A DNA stretch of 64,000 bases, from the NCBI RefSeq assembly GCF_000737515.1, contig NZ_CP006587.1, forward strand, positions 3,715,001 to 3,779,000, written 5' to 3'. The position numbers and the translations under genes were made by a program. How positions within the stretch are numbered: position 1 is the stretch's first letter; every line of letters starts with the position of its first letter. The notes beneath the pieces were generated by a model. That model saw only the letters and a list, made by a program, of their open reading frames with translations, made no database searches and had not been told where the DNA came from. Source of the DNA: Hymenobacter sp. APR13. Its GTDB lineage: Bacteria > Bacteroidota > Bacteroidia > Cytophagales > Hymenobacteraceae. Below are positions 59,578-64,000 of the stretch, one piece after another.

Positions 59578-62500
59578 ATGCAGACTCCCAGCGCGTCGAA
59601 TGCCGGCGAAACAAGTACTTCCAGATCAGCCGTTGCTGCTGGCAGCGGCCGGCTGGATGTGCAGGCGGGGCCTCTTGCGGTGGGCTCGATGGGTGGTGTC
59701 CTCAGCTTTCCTATCGTATGCCTGGGCGGCTCGGCCGGCTCCCTCGTGGCCCTCGAGCACTTTCTGCGGGCCGTATCGCCCAATAGTGGCCTGGCCTATA
59801 TTATCGTCACGCACCAGATGCCCACCCAAGATGGCGAGCTGACCCGCGTGCTGCAGCACTTTACAGCCCTGCCCGTGCACGAGGTGACCGATGGGATGAA
59901 GGTGCGCCCCAACCACGTGTACGTCATTCCGCCCGGCCGCGACATGTCGCTGCTACACGGGGCGCTGCACCTGTTCGAGTTCACCCAGGCCCCCGGCCGC
60001 CGCCTGCCCATCGACTACTTTCTGCAAAGCCTGGCCAAAGATGCCCGCGACCGGGCCGTGTGCATCATCCTGTCGGGCATGGGCGCCGATGGCAGCATTG
60101 GCCTGAAGATGGTGATGGAAAACTTTGGGATGGTGATGGTACAGGAACCCGAGGAAGCTGAGTTCGACAGCATGCCCCGCGCCGCCATTGCCACCGAATT
60201 CGTGGATTTTGTGCTGCCCGCCGCCGATATGCCAGCCCACCTGCTGGAGTATGGGCGCCAGCCGCCGCTGCGCCGGCCCTTGCGCGCCACTCCGGCGGAG
60301 GCACAGGGGGGCATGCCCGCCCACGCGCTGCAGAAAATATTTATCCTGATTCGCAACCAGACCGGCCACGACTTCTCGTTCTACAAGCGCAACACCGTGT
60401 TTCGCCGGATTGAACGGCGCATGAACGGCCACCAGATCCGCGAGTTCACGCACTACGTGCGCTACCTGCAGCATAGCCCCGAGGAAGTGGAGCTGCTGTT
60501 CAAAGAGCTGCTGATCGGCGTCACGAAGTTCTTCCGCGACGGGGAGGCCTTTGCCTCGCTTAAGCGCCACCTGCAGCCCATGCTGCGGCAGGTGCCCTCG
60601 GGCACCACGGTGCGGGTGTGGGCTCCGGGCTGCTCTACCGGCGAAGAAGCCTACTCGCTGGCCATGACGCTGCTGGAGTGCTTCGAAGCCGAGCCGGGCC
60701 GCAACCTGAGTCTGCAGATCTTCGCCACCGACATCAGCACGGAAGGAATTGAAGCAGCCCGGGCTGGCCTCTACACCAGCAACATTGCCGCCGATGTAAG
60801 CCCGGAACGGCTGCGGCGCTTTTTTCATAAGCTTGATGGCGACTCCTACCAGATCCGCAAGGAAGTGCGCGACTCGGTGGTGTTTGCCCTGCACAACCTC
60901 AACAAAGACGCTCCATTCACCAAGCTGGACCTGCTGTGCTGCCGCAACCTGCTTATCTACCTGAGCGCGGAGCTGCAGAAAAACCTGATTCCCATCTTCC
61001 ACTACGCCCTCAACCCCAATGGCCTGCTGTTTCTGGGGCCCAGTGAAAACCTCACCGGCTTCCAGGATCTGTTTGTCCCGCTGGACGTGAAATGGAAGAT
61101 TTCGCGCCGTGCCGAAGGCGCCGCTTCTCTGGTGCGGCTGGCCAATTTCCCGTTTGCTTCGGGGCAACAGGCGCCGGTGGCGCTGCCCGCTAACTCTCTT
61201 GCTATGACCCCAGCCACCCCTCGCCGCGACGGCCTGTTTGCCAGCCTGGTGCAACGCACCCTGCTCGGAGCCTTTGCGCCACCGGCCGTGGTTGTCAATG
61301 CCAAAGGCGACATCCTGTTTGTGAACGGGCGCACCGGCCGCTACCTGGAGCCGGCCCCCGGCCTGAGCGGCATGAACATCTTCGATATGGCCCGCGACGA
61401 GCTGCGCTTCGAAATCAGCGACGCCGTGCACCGGGCCAGCCACGAGCAGCAGAGTGTGGTGAGCGAAGGGCTGCGGGTGAAAACCGAGGCCGGCTACCAG
61501 CTGCTGCGCCTGCGGGTGACGTATCTGGCCGCGCCGGAATTGCTGAGCGGGCTGCTGCTGGTGTCGTTTGAGGATGTGGAAACGCCGCGCCGGGTGCGCC
61601 AGGGCAAGCCCACTGCTACCGCCAGCGCCACCCGCGCCGACCTGGTAACCGCCCTCGAAAAAGAGCTGCAGCACACCCGCCACCGCCTCCAGACCACTAT
61701 CGAGGAAATGGAAAGCAGCCTGGAGGAGCTCAAAAGCACCAACGAGGAGCTGCAAAGTGCCAACGAGGAACTGCAAAGCACCAACGAGGAGGCCATGACC
61801 AACAAAGAGGAAATGCAGAGCCTCAACGAGGAGCTCATGACCCTCAACATGCAGTACCTGAGCAAAACCGAGGAGCTGAGCCAGGCCGCCAACGACATGA
61901 AAAACCTGCTCGATGCCACGGAAATAGCCACTATCTTCCTCGACAACGACATGCTCATCAAGCGGTTCACACCGCCGGTCGGCCGCATTATTTCGCTGCT
62001 GCCCTCCGACGTAGGACGCCCCATCACGCACTTCGCCAGCAACCTGCGCTACGACAACCTGGCCGCCACCGTGCAGCAGGTGCTCGACCGCCTCGTCAGT
62101 GCCGAGGCCACCATCCAGACCACTGCCGGCGACTGGTACGCCATGCGCATTCTGCCCTACCGCACCCTCGAAAACTACATCAGCGGCGCGGTCATCACCT
62201 TCACCGACGTGACGACCATGAAGCAGCTGGAGCAGCAGATGCAGGCCAGCCGCCGCTTGGCCGAAAGCATTGTGGAAACCGTGCGCGAGCCGCTGCTGGT
62301 GCTCGACAAGCAGCTCCGCATTCTCACGGTCAGCCAGGCCTTTGCCACCACGTTTGGGGTGGAGGCCGCGGCCGTGAAAGGGCATGAGCTGGGCGGGCTT
62401 GGCAAGGGTGCCTGGCAGCAGCAGGCCCTGTACCAGCAGCTCCGGCAACTGCTGGACGGCACCACCGATGGCTTCGACGATTTCGGCCTGCAGGTGCCGT

Positions 62501-62604
62501 TTCCGGAAACCGGCCAGCAACTGGTGTTGCTTTATGGCCGGCGTATTCTTAGCGAAGGCCGGCCTACCGGCCACATATTGCTGGGCGTGCAGCCCCGCCA
62601 ATAA
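59578..62604 (+). CDS. CheB-CheR-PAS hybrid signalling protein
   Basis: A 1008-residue fusion. A CheB methylesterase domain spans about 45-230, with S52 (GGSAGS), H79 (VTHQMP) and D171 (SGMGADGS). A CheR methyltransferase follows: the substrate-binding half near 250-330 (KFFRDGEAF) and the SAM site WAPGCSTGEEAYS (348-360), then CRNLLIYL. A PAS-like region is near 560-665, a long coiled coil at 690-780 built of NEELQS-type heptads, then PAS regions at ~785-880 and ~890-1000 (TVSQAFATTFGVEAAAVKG). No histidine-kinase or receiver domain is present. In known relatives the two enzymes modify glutamates on partner receptors, while PAS domains sense a signal. The next gene, 94 bases on, is a PAS sensor, likely in the same operon. 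Confidence 0.9.
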   Translation: MQTPSASNAGETSTSRSAVAAGSGRLDVQAGPLAVGSMGGVLSFPIVCLGGSAGSLVALEHFLRAVSPNSGLAYIIVTHQMPTQDGELTRVLQHFTALPVHEVTDGMKVRPNHVYVIPPGRDMSLLHGALHLFEFTQAPGRRLPIDYFLQSLAKDARDRAVCIILSGMGADGSIGLKMVMENFGMVMVQEPEEAEFDSMPRAAIATEFVDFVLPAADMPAHLLEYGRQPPLRRPLRATPAEAQGGMPAHALQKIFILIRNQTGHDFSFYKRNTVFRRIERRMNGHQIREFTHYVRYLQHSPEEVELLFKELLIGVTKFFRDGEAFASLKRHLQPMLRQVPSGTTVRVWAPGCSTGEEAYSLAMTLLECFEAEPGRNLSLQIFATDISTEGIEAARAGLYTSNIAADVSPERLRRFFHKLDGDSYQIRKEVRDSVVFALHNLNKDAPFTKLDLLCCRNLLIYLSAELQKNLIPIFHYALNPNGLLFLGPSENLTGFQDLFVPLDVKWKISRRAEGAASLVRLANFPFASGQQAPVALPANSLAMTPATPRRDGLFASLVQRTLLGAFAPPAVVVNAKGDILFVNGRTGRYLEPAPGLSGMNIFDMARDELRFEISDAVHRASHEQQSVVSEGLRVKTEAGYQLLRLRVTYLAAPELLSGLLLVSFEDVETPRRVRQGKPTATASATRADLVTALEKELQHTRHRLQTTIEEMESSLEELKSTNEELQSANEELQSTNEEAMTNKEEMQSLNEELMTLNMQYLSKTEELSQAANDMKNLLDATEIATIFLDNDMLIKRFTPPVGRIISLLPSDVGRPITHFASNLRYDNLAATVQQVLDRLVSAEATIQTTAGDWYAMRILPYRTLENYISGAVITFTDVTTMKQLEQQMQASRRLAESIVETVREPLLVLDKQLRILTVSQAFATTFGVEAAAVKGHELGGLGKGAWQQQALYQQLRQLLDGTTDGFDDFGLQVPFPETGQQLVLLYGRRILSEGRPTGHILLGVQPRQ

Positions 62605-62698
62605 CTCCGGCCAGGCCGTAGCGTAAAGGCAGGCATAAATATAAATACTATGTGGACTCTGAAAATTCTGCCTGCCAGGGGCAGCTAGGTACGGCGCT

Positions 62699-64000
62699 AT
62701 GAACGACGAACACGACTTACCGCCATTTCATACCTCCCATGAGGCCCTGCTGGCCTTGCGCGAGCGGGCCGAAAAGCGCCGCTACCTCGTCACGCAAGCC
62801 GTTACCGACAAAAGCCCCGACGAAGTACAGCGGCTGGTGCACGAACTGCAAACCCACCAGATAGAGCTGGAAATGCAGTACGAGGAACTGCTGCTGGCGC
62901 AGGCCGAGGCCGAGAGTGCCCGCGCCGAGTTTGTCAATCTCTACGACTTTGCGCCCGTTGGCTACCTCACGCTGGACGCACACGGCACTATCCGGCAGCT
63001 CAACCTGCGGGCCGCCCAACAGCTGGGTAGCATCCGGCAGCGGCTGGTGGGGCGGCGGCTGGCCCTGTTTGTGGCCGAAGCTGACCGGGTAGCCTGCGCC
63101 GACTTTCTGCAGCAGCTACAGGCATCGGACTTGCGCCACACTTGCGAGCTGGAGATGCGCCGGCAGGATAATACGGCCTGGTATGCGCTGCTCGAAGGCA
63201 GCCAGGGCCCGCCTACCGAGCACGAGCCGCAGTACCGCGTGGCGCTGCTCGACGTGACCGACCGGCGCCTGACCCGCGACGCACTGGCGGCCAGTGAGGC
63301 CCGGTTCCGGCGCCTGTTTGAGCAAAGCGCCGATGCCGTACTGCTGGTGAGCGACCTGCACATCGTGGATTGCAACGAAGCCGCCCTGCGCATGGTGGGT
63401 GCCACAGCCAAGGAGCAATTGCTGAACAAGCCCGTTACGTACCTGGTGCCCGAGTTTCAGCCCGATGGCGAGCGGTCGGAGGACGTGATTCAGCGCCAAC
63501 ATCAGACATTGCGCCGTGAGGGCACCAACCGCTTTGAGTGGTACCGCTACAACCTGCATGGGGAAGCAATGTGGCTGGAAATCGTACTCACCAACATCAA
63601 TGTGAGCGGCGAGCAGCTGATCCATGTGGTGTGGCGCGATATTACGGCGCAACGGGCGGCGCGTGAGCAGCTGCGCACCGAAAAGGAATTCACTAAAAGC
63701 CTGCTCGACAACAGCGTGGATACCATCGTGGCGCTCGACCGAGACGCGTGCGTAACGGCCTGGAACCGGGAGGCAGAGCTTTACTCCGGCCAGCAGGAGG
63801 GGCAGGTGCTCGGGAAAAACATTTTCCAGCTGTTTCCGCACTTCGCCAGGATCATGGGCCCCGAAACCGTTCAGCACGTGCTGGACACCGGCGAGCGAAT
63901 CATGCGGGCCAATGTTGCCTACGTCAATCATCCCGGCCACTACGATGCCTACTTAGTGCCCTTGCGCAGTGAAGGGCAGGCGGCTACCGGTCTGCTGCTG
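62699..64000 (+). CDS. PAS-domain sensor protein, 3' end outside the window
   Basis: An ATG at 62699 opens a frame that runs off the window end (434 codons seen). Residues 1-70 form a helical start with LQTHQIELEMQYEELLLAQAEAE, a coiled coil before the first PAS domain (VNLYDFAPVGYLTLDAHGTIRQLN). A second PAS domain starts near 200 (FEQSADAVLLVSDLHIVDCNEAALRMVG) with a PAC segment (WLEIVLTNINVSGEQLIHVVWRDIT), and a third near 340 (SLLDNSVDTIVALDRDACVTAWNREAE). Such proteins usually end in a histidine kinase or similar output, which is not visible here. It probably forms an operon with the CheB-CheR-PAS gene. Confidence 0.85.
   Translation, partial: MNDEHDLPPFHTSHEALLALRERAEKRRYLVTQAVTDKSPDEVQRLVHELQTHQIELEMQYEELLLAQAEAESARAEFVNLYDFAPVGYLTLDAHGTIRQLNLRAAQQLGSIRQRLVGRRLALFVAEADRVACADFLQQLQASDLRHTCELEMRRQDNTAWYALLEGSQGPPTEHEPQYRVALLDVTDRRLTRDALAASEARFRRLFEQSADAVLLVSDLHIVDCNEAALRMVGATAKEQLLNKPVTYLVPEFQPDGERSEDVIQRQHQTLRREGTNRFEWYRYNLHGEAMWLEIVLTNINVSGEQLIHVVWRDITAQRAAREQLRTEKEFTKSLLDNSVDTIVALDRDACVTAWNREAELYSGQQEGQVLGKNIFQLFPHFARIMGPETVQHVLDTGERIMRANVAYVNHPGHYDAYLVPLRSEGQAATGLLL

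Noticed and set aside
57064..64000. Chemotaxis operon
   Set aside because: CheB and CheR domains occur, but no chemoreceptor, CheA, CheW or CheY is seen in the window.
1..64000. tRNA, rRNA or riboswitch
   Set aside because: I did not see a tRNA cloverleaf, rRNA signature or known riboswitch core while reading; a covariance-model search would be needed to exclude small ones.

Overview
The window reads as a chromosomal segment of a GC-rich Bacteroidota bacterium, most probably Hymenobacter or a close relative in the Cytophagales. Three things point there. Candidate promoters have the Bacteroidota -7 element TAnnTTTG rather than TATAAT. The gene content is typical: TonB-dependent receptors, PepSY proteins, a stand-alone CheB plus a CheB-CheR-PAS hybrid, a two-gene transketolase and Mpl. 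Palindromic repeats of the kind common in Hymenobacter lie between genes. I saw no rRNA, tRNA, CRISPR array, insertion sequence or prophage.

Layout. 1-4390: end of a secreted GH5-like glycosidase, a methyltransferase, a zinc-ribbon protein and an unknown protein. 4469-12860 (minus strand): split transketolase with a VWA protein and a PhyH dioxygenase between its halves, then peroxiredoxin, lipocalin, M23 peptidase and a FAH-family enzyme. 13150-16840: M48 lipoprotein, small lipoproteins, alpha/beta hydrolase and Mpl. 17177-19816: replicative helicase DnaB interrupted in its P-loop by a LAGLIDADG intein. 19903-28520: a molybdenum-flavoured block: a one-domain ModE-type regulator, a TonB receptor with a ModE-box-like palindrome over its promoter, a decayed Crp/Fnr gene, and a three-subunit molybdenum aldehyde/xanthine oxidoreductase (YagTSR/PaoABC type). 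28716-29603: an AT-rich, probably acquired TIR-like (PF10137-type) gene. 29695-38949: MFS transporter, extradiol dioxygenase, M1 aminopeptidase, GH63-like glycosidase and small proteins, with several palindromic repeats. 39245-49999: YfeH-like transporter, siderophore receptor plus PepSY protein, luciferase-like oxidoreductase, Vat-type acetyltransferase, TSUP permease, an SDR enzyme and small secreted proteins. 50319-56858: Fpg, PhzF, M48 peptidase, ABC exporter and MFS_3 transporter. 57064-64000: a sensory and stress block with KGG protein, STAS protein, CheB, CheB-CheR-PAS hybrid and the start of a PAS sensor protein.

The strongest regulatory story is at 19903-22964. A short ModE-like DNA-binding protein is followed by a receptor whose promoter carries CGTTATGT-N8-ATATAACG, which suggests molybdate-controlled outer-membrane uptake near a molybdoenzyme operon. 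A second candidate is the siderophore receptor, preceded by two direct copies of a TATTTAGAT-type motif. The 57-64 kb block looks like chemotaxis-derived signalling without visible chemoreceptors or CheA. Starts were moved downstream of the longest frame where the upstream part overlaps another gene, a promoter or a repeat, or where a signal peptide begins at an internal ATG.
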